A stretch of 64,000 nucleotides of DNA from Vulcanisaeta sp. JCM 16159. Its GTDB lineage: Archaea > Thermoproteota > Thermoprotei > Thermoproteales > Thermocladiaceae. Position numbers and translations under genes: made by a program. A model generated the notes under the pieces. The model was given only the letters and a program-made list of their open reading frames with translations, did no database searches and was not told the origin of the DNA. Shown here piece by piece: positions 51,073 to 59,976 of this stretch. Positions within the stretch are counted from its first letter, which is position 1. Each line of letters opens with the position of its first letter. Location: the NCBI RefSeq assembly GCF_001316265.1, contig NZ_BBDN01000001.1, forward strand, positions 124,001 through 188,000. Reading direction: 5' to 3'.

Positions 51073-52116
51073 CCCTCTCACCGCTTAGGTATGACGCCGC
51101 GACCTCGATGTACGCTATGAATACGAGGATTAGAGACGCAGCAATTAATTGTGGGCCAACCAGGTAGTAAATTGCCCTTAATACGGCTGATATGAAGAGG
51201 AGCGTTGGTATTTCGAATCCCACAACGCCATAGCGCCTCATTGAGAACCAGAGGATGCCTGGGTTAAGCATTGGTATGCAGAGTGAGGACATTATTACAG
51301 CTATGAAGCCTATGAAAAGCGCGTGAACGACATCACCCAGCGGAACTCCAATTAATGCCAGGATTGCGGTGATTATAAGCATTGCCCTACCAAGCGATGA
51401 ACCGATTGGGTAGGCCCTTGAGTATATAGTCTTAAACGCGGGCCCGAATTTACTGGGTACACCAATGACTATTAACGTGAGTAGCGAAAGTATTGCCAGG
51501 CCTATGGGTTATTGAGGTAGTACGTCATCACAGGGAGTAGGACCGCGTATGGTACATCGATGACATAGATAGGCCTTTGCCTACTCTCAACACGCCTCAT
51601 GAGGCTTACGATCGACGCCACGGGGAATATTACTAGCCTAAAGCCACCTAGGTATAGGGCGATCATTAAGCTAATCAAGCCGCTTAGGAAGAATGTGTTG
51701 GGCCAGTAAAGGGGTTTCCTGCCTAAGCCACCCCTAATAATCAATAGTAGCGCGTAGTATAGCGCGAGAATAACGCCCACTATCCAGCTGAACCACATTC
51801 CCAATGCGTAAACCACGAACCAGGCAATGGCTAATAAGCCAATTAGTATTGACGCGAGTGGGCTTGGCATAACCCTCGTGAAGCCAGGGTGCTGGCTGAA
51901 CATTATGCCAATGTAGAATAATACCAAGCCGCCAAGCATTAAATCCCCATGTAGGCGACCATGCCTCAACGCCAAAATGGCCGAACCAATTATGAAGGAT
52001 GCCATGGAGATTATTATTAACGCCTGGGAAACCCTCATTTGGTAGATGAACCACCTCCTGTAAACGTCCTGTGGCAATTTATCGAAGGCTCCTCCAAAGA
52101 TTGCCTGCTTAAGCAT
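51059..52116 (-). CDS. Polytopic membrane protein (frameshifted)
   Basis: Integral membrane protein of about 352 residues with ten to twelve membrane segments. N-terminal GAFDKLPQDVYRRWFIYQM is cytosolic; histidines occur in or near segments (RHGRLHGDLM, FSQHPGF, VVHALFIGF). The HALFIGF segment faintly recalls NnrS-type proteins, so a heme- or copper-linked role is possible but unproven. Frame lost near 51,500, where YYLNN should join PIGLAILSLL. Start 4 bases after the stop of the cysteine-rich gene. Confidence 0.55.
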
Positions 52117-52119
52117 TAG

Positions 52120-52461
52120 TCACTCACCGGTGCAGGCGACCTCAGAATTAATCTCCACAGCCTTATTAAGCATGTTCCTCAGTGCATCCCTTACACCCTG
52201 CTTTATGTTGAGCTTATCGAGGCAATCAATTATGTACTTGGCCACAGATTCCGAAGGCTCCATACTGCACTGCGAACCAACGCAGAATATACAGTAGAGG
52301 AAGCTGCTCTCAACCTGTGTGCATACCTTGGATGCTTCGTTAAGGATCGCATTAGCCTCATCACTACTGAGCCTAACCATCCATGTGCCATATGTCCTGT
52401 TAAGATATGCCGAGCACTCAAACTCATCATAGAGGGCTAGGCACCTCCTAAGCTCGTTCAT
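52120..52461 (-). CDS. Small cysteine-rich protein, unknown
   Basis: Soluble, helical protein of about 113 residues with eight Cys, including CIFC and single Cys spread from residue 7 to the C-terminus. It could bind a metal or cluster or be held by disulfides, as is common in hyperthermophiles. The open frame begins at 52485; the ATG at 52461 (MNELRRCLALYDEF) looks more likely. Directly upstream of the membrane protein gene, so they are probably cotranscribed. Confidence 0.55.
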   Translation of the reverse strand: MNELRRCLALYDEFECSAYLNRTYGTWMVRLSSDEANAILNEASKVCTQVESSFLYCIFCVGSQCSMEPSESVAKYIIDCLDKLNIKQGVRDALRNMLNKAVEINSEVACTGE

Positions 52462-52666
52462 TGCACGCACAATATAAATCAACATCTAACAATCGAATCC
52501 CTTAATGCTTTATTTGCTTAATGGTCATTGTAAGTAAAAAGAATTAAATCCCGGATGATGCACCTTACTTGGTGATTAGGTCAAGGACGCTACTGAACAT
52601 ATGATGAATTGAACCCGATGATGCTTCACCTAAGGTATGAAACTCTTAAATGCGTAATTTAATTGA

Positions 52667-53590
52667 TCAATTGCTCTTTACATACTCGTTAAGTCCCATC
52701 CTTAAGTACATACCCCTTAACTCGCTCAAGACCTCACCGCCCAACTTCTCCATTATTAACCTAACCATCCCCCTGAAGTCCGAGTTCACCTTGGCAACCC
52801 TATCAACAATGTACAGTGGAGCTGGATAACCAAGCCTCGGCATTGTTGACAATGGGGCTATACGTGATACCACGTGCTGAATCATGCCGGGCTCACCCAC
52901 GTACTCAGTATATATTGGTAACGTCGCTGGTAGGTATTGAACATAAAACCCATAAACCTCCCTATCACTAACCCTACCGACCACGTAAGGCCTAGTGATT
53001 AGGGTATTTGTTGACTTATTCCTAGCTCTATACGTCTCCATAACCATATGCATTACCAAGGGCTCCTCCATCACCTGCAAAGCCTTATTGACGTAGTCCC
53101 TGAACCCACCATCAACTATCCCCTGCGAATACCTGTTACTCCTAACATCCTTAACATGACCAATCAATGGGACACTAAACTTACTCACGTAATTCCTTCC
53201 CATCAACGCACCATCAAGCAGCACCACATCTACTGGAAAGAGCCTTAAGTACTCCAGCGCGTATTGGGCCTCCATATCCAAAGCCATCCTTTCCAACTCC
53301 TCACTGGAAACGCCGAGTATAGCGTCAAACCTATTTATTATGTGCCCCTTACCGTCAGTATTCACCAGAAGGGCTATGTTAATGATCGCTATCCTAAAGC
53401 CGAGGTACGTTACCTCCGTAAACCCGGAATCAACGGCTATGAACTTAGTAAAATCCCTGCTTGGCACCACCTCGATTACATGGTCGATGAAATTACCTGC
53501 ATTGTTAAGTAGGTCAAGTGCCCTATCCCTCATTTGGGCTATCCTGGTCTCAATGAGCTCCAGCATGTTTATTACTACGTCATTAAACAT
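52667..53590 (-). CDS. NurA-domain nuclease, last gene of a four-gene operon
   Basis: NurA-family protein of 307 residues. NurA is a 5'-3' nuclease that works with the HerA helicase in archaeal DNA end resection. Conserved acidic residues are placed as in Sulfolobus NurA: Asp54 in AVDSGF, Glu107 in DMEAQY, and Asp126 in LLDGAL. In the C-terminal region the usual PL-AH-like motif reads YPAPLYIVDRVAK, so the His is not obvious and may be Asp. No HerA gene is in the window. Start ATG follows GGAGGAG; it lies 1 base after the upstream gene. Confidence 0.75.
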   Translation of the reverse strand: MFNDVVINMLELIETRIAQMRDRALDLLNNAGNFIDHVIEVVPSRDFTKFIAVDSGFTEVTYLGFRIAIINIALLVNTDGKGHIINRFDAILGVSSEELERMALDMEAQYALEYLRLFPVDVVLLDGALMGRNYVSKFSVPLIGHVKDVRSNRYSQGIVDGGFRDYVNKALQVMEEPLVMHMVMETYRARNKSTNTLITRPYVVGRVSDREVYGFYVQYLPATLPIYTEYVGEPGMIQHVVSRIAPLSTMPRLGYPAPLYIVDRVAKVNSDFRGMVRLIMEKLGGEVLSELRGMYLRMGLNEYVKSN

Positions 53591-53591
53591 C

Positions 53592-54245
53592 TCAGCTCCT
53601 CCTTGGGTATATCCTGGCCTTCACCTCGCTTATTATTCTCTCAATCAATTCCCTATTAACCCTATCACCCTGCACAGCACCAACGCTAGTCAGTAAGTCG
53701 AGTATGTATGGCGGCAACCTACCAACATCACCGTCTTGAAGAAACTCCTCCAGGTAAGCCAATGTACGTGAAACCTTCTTACTACGCCTCTCAGAAATTA
53801 TTAATGACACCAACTCCTTAACAACATCATCAATACTAACACTGGGTGGGGCATTACTAAGCAGGAGCTTCAGCTCGTTAATGAGCGGTTCAGGGTCATG
53901 GACTAGGTAGATGAGTAATGGCCTTGCGAAGAGCACGACCTTACCACTCACCGAAATGCCAAATACCTCACCCCTAACACCCTTAATAACGGCGTCACCA
54001 TCGAGCTCCCCAAGACCTATTAAAGTCCTTAACACGGAATTACCAATTGCAATCTCATCAACCACGCGCCTCTTAACCGGTACGAGAGGTTCAGGGTTCG
54101 ATGAGACTATTAACTGAGCCTTAACATTCAAGGACCTAAGACCGCCGATTAGGTCGATGATCACAGCCGTATCATTGGTATCTTCGCAACTAAATACTTC
54201 ATTGGGTATGCAATTCCTCCCTAGCCCGAGAATCGCAATCTTCAT
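53592..54245 (-). CDS. Unknown protein, third gene of NurA operon
   Basis: Intact protein of 217 residues of no recognised family. The N-terminal half is a beta-alpha region (MKIAILGLGRNCI, VIIDLIGGL, AQLIVSS) that might be a nucleotide- or ligand-binding fold, but there is no P-loop. The C-terminal half is helical. ATG at 54245 chosen because GAGGTG ends six bases upstream; in-frame GTGs at 54254 and 54251 overlap it. Coupled tightly to both neighbours. Confidence 0.6.
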   Translation of the reverse strand: MKIAILGLGRNCIPNEVFSCEDTNDTAVIIDLIGGLRSLNVKAQLIVSSNPEPLVPVKRRVVDEIAIGNSVLRTLIGLGELDGDAVIKGVRGEVFGISVSGKVVLFARPLLIYLVHDPEPLINELKLLLSNAPPSVSIDDVVKELVSLIISERRSKKVSRTLAYLEEFLQDGDVGRLPPYILDLLTSVGAVQGDRVNRELIERIISEVKARIYPRRS

Positions 54246-54255
54246 GAGCACCACC

Positions 54256-55590
54256 TCAGGTTACATACTTTCTATCAATTAGACCTGCCCTCCACATACT
54301 CTCCAGGTACTTATTAACCGTGGAAGCATCAATATTGAGCTCCCTGGCTATGAACTCCTCATCAATACCCACGTTAGGTCCCAACGATACAACCTTGATG
54401 AGTAAGTCCCTGGGTACGTTAAGTTCCTTGCTGATCTCGCTAATTACCTCATCAATGCTCCTAATGGCATCACTGATGTACTTGGCATTGTCGAGTGTAG
54501 GTGATGGGCTTGGAATCTCGGGAACACTATCACCTAATAACTTACCAACTAACTTATTGCTTATTCTCTTCTTAAGCCATGCAGTTATCCTAGCGTACTT
54601 ATCAATCAACGCATTAACATTGCCCAAGACCTCACTAAGCTCCCTGCGCCTTAACTCAACAATGTGTGTTAGTTCGTTTAAGTAATTATTCAATAAGTCC
54701 AATGAACCATGCCTTATTAATGGTAATAAGTCGTTTACAAAGTCCTCAATGGTCATTTCAGGGATGCCCTTACCCAATATGACCGACGCGTTTCTTAAGA
54801 TGCCCGTTAATTCTACGTACTCCTTAATCCTATCCTCAATTCCTCTCAGAATATTCATTAGCTCAATCATGCCATTAACCTCGGAGTTAATCGTCTCGAG
54901 TATTGTTGGTAAACTCTCCTTAATATTCTCCAACTCAAGACCATTGAGTTTCAGGATATATGACTTGATCCTCTCGATTAAGTTGTTGATCCTTGAATCA
55001 ATTTCGTTTGAAAGCCCTGGTAAATACTCATTAATGCCCTTCCTGGCGCTGCCCAATTTGTTCGATAGGTCCTTAATCGTATTATTCAGTGATGATGATA
55101 ATGCCGATAATTCCTTATTCAATTCCTCAAGTCTCTGATCAACCTCGCCCTCCAACCTATCAATGCATAGCATAAATAATGAGTACCTCTTTAGGAACTC
55201 ATTTGATGTCTCAGGCACGGCCTTCAACAATGTGAAGGCCCTCTCACAATCACTATCCTGAGCATTAATCCCAGGTTGAACCTCAATACTCATCTTCAAC
55301 TCATCAATACTTATCGATAATGGCTTACGGAGAGACTCACTAAGTCTCCCCATATGCTCGCTGAGTATGGTTAGTACCTTAGGCACGAGTTCGGGCGAGT
55401 ATGGGGCATACTCAGTCAGGTCATCATTAACTGGCAATAACAATCCCCTAAGACTTAATAACTTAATTAAATCACCCTCCTTAAACTCCCTCCACAGGTG
55501 TGTAGGGTATAACCTCCTTATGAGGTACTCGAGCTCCTTCACCGTGAAGCTCTGCTTACCCAATGACCTTAGGTAATTTATGAAACTCAA
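54256..55590 (-). CDS. Coiled-coil protein with winged-helix end, second gene of NurA operon
   Basis: Protein of 444 residues. N-terminal region FTVKELEYLIRRLYP with a possible winged helix, a long central helical part with repeated Leu/Ile heptads (about residues 150-360), and a C-terminal winged helix (GIDEEFIARELNIDASTVNKYLESMWRAGL). The overall arrangement recalls SMC/kleisin-like or MukF-like partners and bacterial restriction-linked scaffold proteins, without sequence similarity I can name. It starts with TTG, overlapping the ATPase stop (TTGA), so the two are translationally coupled. Confidence 0.65.
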   Translation of the reverse strand: MSFINYLRSLGKQSFTVKELEYLIRRLYPTHLWREFKEGDLIKLLSLRGLLLPVNDDLTEYAPYSPELVPKVLTILSEHMGRLSESLRKPLSISIDELKMSIEVQPGINAQDSDCERAFTLLKAVPETSNEFLKRYSLFMLCIDRLEGEVDQRLEELNKELSALSSSLNNTIKDLSNKLGSARKGINEYLPGLSNEIDSRINNLIERIKSYILKLNGLELENIKESLPTILETINSEVNGMIELMNILRGIEDRIKEYVELTGILRNASVILGKGIPEMTIEDFVNDLLPLIRHGSLDLLNNYLNELTHIVELRRRELSEVLGNVNALIDKYARITAWLKKRISNKLVGKLLGDSVPEIPSPSPTLDNAKYISDAIRSIDEVISEISKELNVPRDLLIKVVSLGPNVGIDEEFIARELNIDASTVNKYLESMWRAGLIDRKYVT

Positions 55591-57677
55591 CTCAACAGGG
55601 CTAACCCTAGCCCTACCACCCTCATCCCTAAAGACCTCGGTTGATCCTCAAGGCCTTCACCCTTAACCCAAGCCTCAACGATATGCCTAATCACAGCATC
55701 CTTTGACTCCTTAGCGCCACGCCTAATGGCCATCGTGTACTGAAGAACCCTCTGCCTAACCCTATCCCTAAACGCCAACACCTCATCCCTATAGTCATTA
55801 AGTCTCTCGAGGAAGATCGAGTACTCCCTAGGAACCCTATCCAACCTCTCAAGCCTGGAACCAATCACTATGGACCTAAGCTCATCAATCCTATCAGAAC
55901 CAAATATGGAGAAGTACGTAAAGTCAGTCACTGGACCAAGCACGAGCTTCCAGGATAACCTACTGATAGGCTCAACAATGCTCTTCGCGATATCATTGGT
56001 AAGTAGGGTCCTCGATACTATAATGACCAATAGCGAGTCGATAACTCTCTCCTGACCATTAACCGTAATTACGCCCTCATTAACCACCTTACTCAGCAAT
56101 TTAATGAGCTGATTGGGCTCCCCATCCATACTCACAATAACCCCAATCCTAACATCAAGCGGATTCTCAATAACGCCAAACAAAGCACCTGACAGTGGGT
56201 AAAGCGTTACTTGCGAACCAAGCGCCGCCCTAACTATCTCCATTGCCAAGTCCTCACGAAACGCATTAACAATGCCTATGGCCTTACCAACCTCCTCCTT
56301 AGCCTAATGACCTCCTCAGGCTCCTTACCAAAAACAAGCATCCTATGTAACCGGGGCGATACCTGATATGCCTTAGTTATGCTTGTGAATGATGAAACCT
56401 TAGCATCACCTGGAAATACCACATAGATTATGGGCTCACCCTCATACGCCGTGTAATACGAGCCATAGCTTATCGATATGTCCCTAAGGTCACCCTCAAT
56501 AGGCGCCATGCTTAGCTTAATCAGCTCATTATTGACCTTACTTAATCCATCATTATTAAGCTTAAACCTAGCGACTTGAACCTCCTCAACTAGCCCAGCC
56601 TTAACCATCGCATTGATGTATGATGCAACATCAAACCCAAGCTCCGAACTTAAATCGCCAATGCCTCTCGGTATGCCTGACAGAAGCAATGCCTTAAATA
56701 CCCTGGACCCTCTCTCATCATTAGGTCCCTCATTAATCACGTCAAGGTATGCCTTCAACTCACCACTGAAGACCTCGCCCCTCAGGAACTCCTCGAACAC
56801 TTCGTAATTAAGCTCCTTACCCCTCTCCACAACCATGTCCAGGAGTTTAGACGTGAACTTAACCAAGGCCCTTGGCGAAGTTACCACCCTCAGTGTTGGC
56901 CACCAGCTCATAAAGCGTGGCCAAGTACTCACGCCTCAATGGGTGAAGACCGTTTATTAAGCCCTTCCTAACCAAGTCAAGTCTCTCATCCGTGGAGTAG
57001 GCATTGAAGCGCTGCAGTAGCATTGCCTCGTAGAGCCATAGGGGCATCCTCTCATCAAGCACTATCTCCATGTACACCCTACCCCTCGTTATGTCGAACA
57101 CGTCAGGTACCATGTTCTTGAGTATGTTATAATAAAGCTGCGGTGTGAAGGCTAGGACCATCATGACCTTGCCAAGCCTCTTGGGGTCAACACCAAGAAC
57201 ATCCCTATAATTCCTGGGCTCAATCAAGGCCCTAATCAACGAGCCAAGCCTAATGACCAAGTCCCTAACCTTACCGGCATCGCCCGGGCTAAGTGCATTA
57301 CTAAGCTCAACAGCCCTACTAACCTCATCAGTCTCGTCAATAAGCAGGAGCAGAGGTTCACTAGAGCTGCTGCGCGCCTTAAGTAATGAATTTATGACAA
57401 CGTTAATGTCAAGACCGAAGGTAAGCGGTAGCCTAAGAACCCCGAGTCCAAGGCCCTGCGCCACGGCCTCCACAGTATCAAGTAACTCGCTCTTACCCCA
57501 ACCATACTGCCCAACAATGACAACGGCGATATTATCACTACCCCTAAGGAAGGCATTGATTGCAGCCCTAACCCTCTCAAGCTCACCCTCAAAGCCAACT
57601 GGCGAGTACCTACGCTCAATAGGCGGAACTCCACTTGGATTCAACGGCCTATCAATAAACCCAAACCTACTATACAT
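55587..57677 (-). CDS. AAA-type ATPase, first gene of NurA operon (frameshifted)
   Basis: P-loop ATPase of about 697 residues. Walker A is GQYGWGKSE (about residues 56-64) and Walker B LLLLIDETDE (about 109-118), then FTPQLYYNILK as a sensor-like strand. A helical winged-helix-like middle (SRVFKALLLSGIPRGIGDLSSELG) and a C-terminal alpha/beta part follow. Three frames are joined at about 56,872-56,880 (one extra G, LAK-ALVKFTSK) and at 56,290-56,300 (one missing G, IRAKEEVGKA). It resembles BrxC/BrxD or DUF499-like ATPases in general architecture; the family is not certain. ATG at 57677 chosen over the TTG at 57683. Confidence 0.7.
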
Positions 57678-57683
57678 TATCAA

Positions 57684-57933
57684 TGATTGAATTATTATGA
57701 GCCATTAATTAAGAAAACAAACAAAATAAACTAGGCTTACCCAAGGACATGCTAATCATGGAGTATGGTTACGATATAAGTCATCATTGGCATAAGAATT
57801 ACTTTAACCGAGGAATGAAGATCGAATACCATTAATGGTTCGAAATACCGAAGCAACTTGATTTCCTCGACTCACTTTTTAAGAACAGCCAGAGTTAAAA
57901 AAAAGTACCGCAAGAAATAAATGTTTGTTGCCC
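57684..57933. other. Intergenic region between divergent genes
   Basis: About 250 bases between the ATPase start (minus strand) and the second surface protein (plus strand). The plus-strand promoter motif is at 57865-57900. A minus-strand CTTAATTAATG near 57704-57712 could be the box A of the NurA operon. A GGTTCGAAATACC at about 57838 looks like a T-loop, but no tRNA fold can be made. Confidence 0.45.
57865..57900 (+). promoter_or_regulatory. Promoter region shared with the paralogue (copy 2)
   Basis: CTCGACTCACTTTTTAAGAA followed by CAGCCAGAGTTAAAA aligns with 48041-48077: the same CTCGACT, box A TTTTAAGAACA, CC, and A-rich tract. It lies about 50 bases upstream of the ATG at 57934. Confidence 0.5.
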
Positions 57934-59649
57934 ATGAGATTAGGTTCTAAGTATTTGATTACGATTACCTTAATAGTTACTATAATCACCGTGATATTTG
58001 TCATGACATTGACGGTTAACGTAGGTCTCGGCCAAAGCTACGTAATACCGTTTAAGACCATTAAGACAAAGTCAGCGTTAATCGAATATTACAGCAGCAG
58101 TGCCACTGGGCATCCAACCTTGGTAATTCACGTATACATGGATGGACAGCCCATTGAGGTCACGGTAAGCCTATTCGCCTTCACACTAAGACACATATAC
58201 GCAGTCAGTTACTATAAAGGCCTAGGCACGGTATCCATAAATCTAGATAACCCATTGGTCGTGAAGATAGCGAGTGACTGGTACGGCAGCTATAGCGATG
58301 CGGTATGGCCGTCATTAATAGCCTTTATAACATACGTGAATGGATCATCTGAAGTATACACGAAGGTAATCACCATCCCATACCCACCTAGTTATCTAGC
58401 GTTGAGTAAGCCATTAACAATCGTAGTTAATACGAACATAACAAGAAACGACCTCATGACTCCTAAGCCAATTAATAGCATTAAAGACCCATTTATGGTT
58501 AAGCCGCAGGTAATAAGTGGCGGTGGCGGTTCGCCACCACCGCCCGAAGGGTTTACATATATAGGTAACTGCAATAGTAATGGTGTAGTTGAGAATAACC
58601 CACCAGGACCTGGCGCGTGGATTCTAGCTGATTGCATTGAGTATGAGGGTCCATGGCCCCAATTCTTCATTGGATGGAGCGAGAATGTCCTAACCAAGTC
58701 GGGTATTAGCGGCATATCCTTCACGGTAAATGGTTACGTGGAATCGGGTAGCGGCCCTTACGGAGCCCTGAACAGGACAGCCTACTACATCCCAACGGGC
58801 ACGTGGGGTCCATCATACCTGGAGCTCGTTGGTCCATTATTTGAGTTTAGCAATAATATGAACATTGAGTTATGGAATGGTTATAACTCGATCACTATTG
58901 AGCCGGACACATCCTTAACCCCGGGCACGGCTAATGGCGCCTTAGTGGGCAGCACAATACTTTACCAGGTCAATGGACCTGGGTTTGCCTATGCGTATTT
59001 CGATAGCTACATCGCCTTTGTCTCGTTCTACTACGACACCGGTAACTACATCTTTTGGGCCAACGGCACGTACATGCTGGGCTTTGGGAGCAACACAATG
59101 CCCAGTGGCGACACAAACACATTATACCTAATGCCGGGCGTTGATATGGGTAATGGGCCAATAACGAGTATGTTCGCGAACATTAATTATTTCGGCTATG
59201 AACCATCGATCTATGACGGCTATGAAGTAGTTGGGACAAGCGGAACACCACTATGTCAAAACGAACCAAGCATTAATCTAGGACCGGAAGGGGTCTCACT
59301 TACGTTAAGCTCATTAATAACCACGTATAATCCAAACCCAGTTGGTATCGCATTTGCGGTAGGCGCATTCGCGTTATCATTATTACCTGATCCCTGGGGT
59401 ATCGTAGCCAGCCTGGCCATGACATTTGCTGGGCTGTTTGTGCCGCAACCGGTCACGGCGAGTACTTATTACACGCAAACACAAGTAATGATTGGTGCCT
59501 CAAATACGCAATTAGGGATAAATCAATTATACTTAACGTTCATAGGCACGAACGGGGCGCAAAACAATGGTAATAACTATTATTGGCCGATGGGCATAAT
59601 ACTCAATTACTCAAGCCCATACATGGGACGAATAACGTGCAATACCTGA
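57934..59649 (+). CDS. Secreted/surface protein, paralogue 2
   Basis: Intact protein of about 571 residues. Signal anchor/peptide: MRLGSKYLITITLIVTIITV and a hydrophobic run to about residue 30. The exported part is rich in Tyr, Ser, Thr, Asn and Pro with many N-x-S/T sites, a Gly/Pro-rich stretch (SGGGGSPPPPEGF) and a hydrophobic pair of helices near residues 475-510. Shares block order with 48103-49885. The intact copy shows that the family is about 570-600 residues long. Possible surface or cell-envelope role; no known family recognised. Confidence 0.7.
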   Translation: MRLGSKYLITITLIVTIITVIFVMTLTVNVGLGQSYVIPFKTIKTKSALIEYYSSSATGHPTLVIHVYMDGQPIEVTVSLFAFTLRHIYAVSYYKGLGTVSINLDNPLVVKIASDWYGSYSDAVWPSLIAFITYVNGSSEVYTKVITIPYPPSYLALSKPLTIVVNTNITRNDLMTPKPINSIKDPFMVKPQVISGGGGSPPPPEGFTYIGNCNSNGVVENNPPGPGAWILADCIEYEGPWPQFFIGWSENVLTKSGISGISFTVNGYVESGSGPYGALNRTAYYIPTGTWGPSYLELVGPLFEFSNNMNIELWNGYNSITIEPDTSLTPGTANGALVGSTILYQVNGPGFAYAYFDSYIAFVSFYYDTGNYIFWANGTYMLGFGSNTMPSGDTNTLYLMPGVDMGNGPITSMFANINYFGYEPSIYDGYEVVGTSGTPLCQNEPSINLGPEGVSLTLSSLITTYNPNPVGIAFAVGAFALSLLPDPWGIVASLAMTFAGLFVPQPVTASTYYTQTQVMIGASNTQLGINQLYLTFIGTNGAQNNGNNYYWPMGIILNYSSPYMGRITCNT

Positions 59650-59658
59650 AATGGCCGA

Positions 59659-59976
59659 TCATATCCTAATTAACTTACCAAACCTTTCATAATAGACTAA
59701 CTTATCTGGCGTTCTAACGTGTACCTCGAAGGGAGGTCCAATACCTGCCCTCCACAACCTCTCGAGAACCGTCCCTGGGTCGGCATTGGTTATTACTAAT
59801 ACATCGATATCACTCGATAGTGCGTACCTATTCTCAGCAACAGAACCGAATAGGTAAACCTCAGCATCAGGGTCTATGGACCTAACAACCTCCTTAATGA
59901 TGTGAAGGTATTTATCAAGATTCTTGAATACGTCCTGACGCATCCTAGCATCCTTAATTAGATAATCATAATTCAC
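59659..59976 (-). CDS. MNT-type nucleotidyltransferase (HEPN/MNT pair)
   Basis: Minimal nucleotidyltransferase of 105 residues with the motif LFGSVAENRYALSSDIDVLV (GS-x10-DxD), about residues 42-61. In HEPN/MNT toxin-antitoxin modules the MNT enzyme modifies the HEPN toxin (AMPylation shown in some). Overlaps the 3' end of the HEPN gene by about 11 bases. Convergent with the surface protein gene. Confidence 0.85.
   Translation of the reverse strand: MNYDYLIKDARMRQDVFKNLDKYLHIIKEVVRSIDPDAEVYLFGSVAENRYALSSDIDVLVITNADPGTVLERLWRAGIGPPFEVHVRTPDKLVYYERFGKLIRI

Noticed and set aside
55587-57677. Three separate genes of about 220-275 codons in place of one ATPase
   Set aside because: Helical segments continue smoothly across the two junctions once single G changes are made, and the same error type occurs in dozens of other genes here.
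57836-57850. T-loop-like GGTTCGAAATACC suggesting a tRNA
   Set aside because: No matching acceptor, D or anticodon arms can be found around it.
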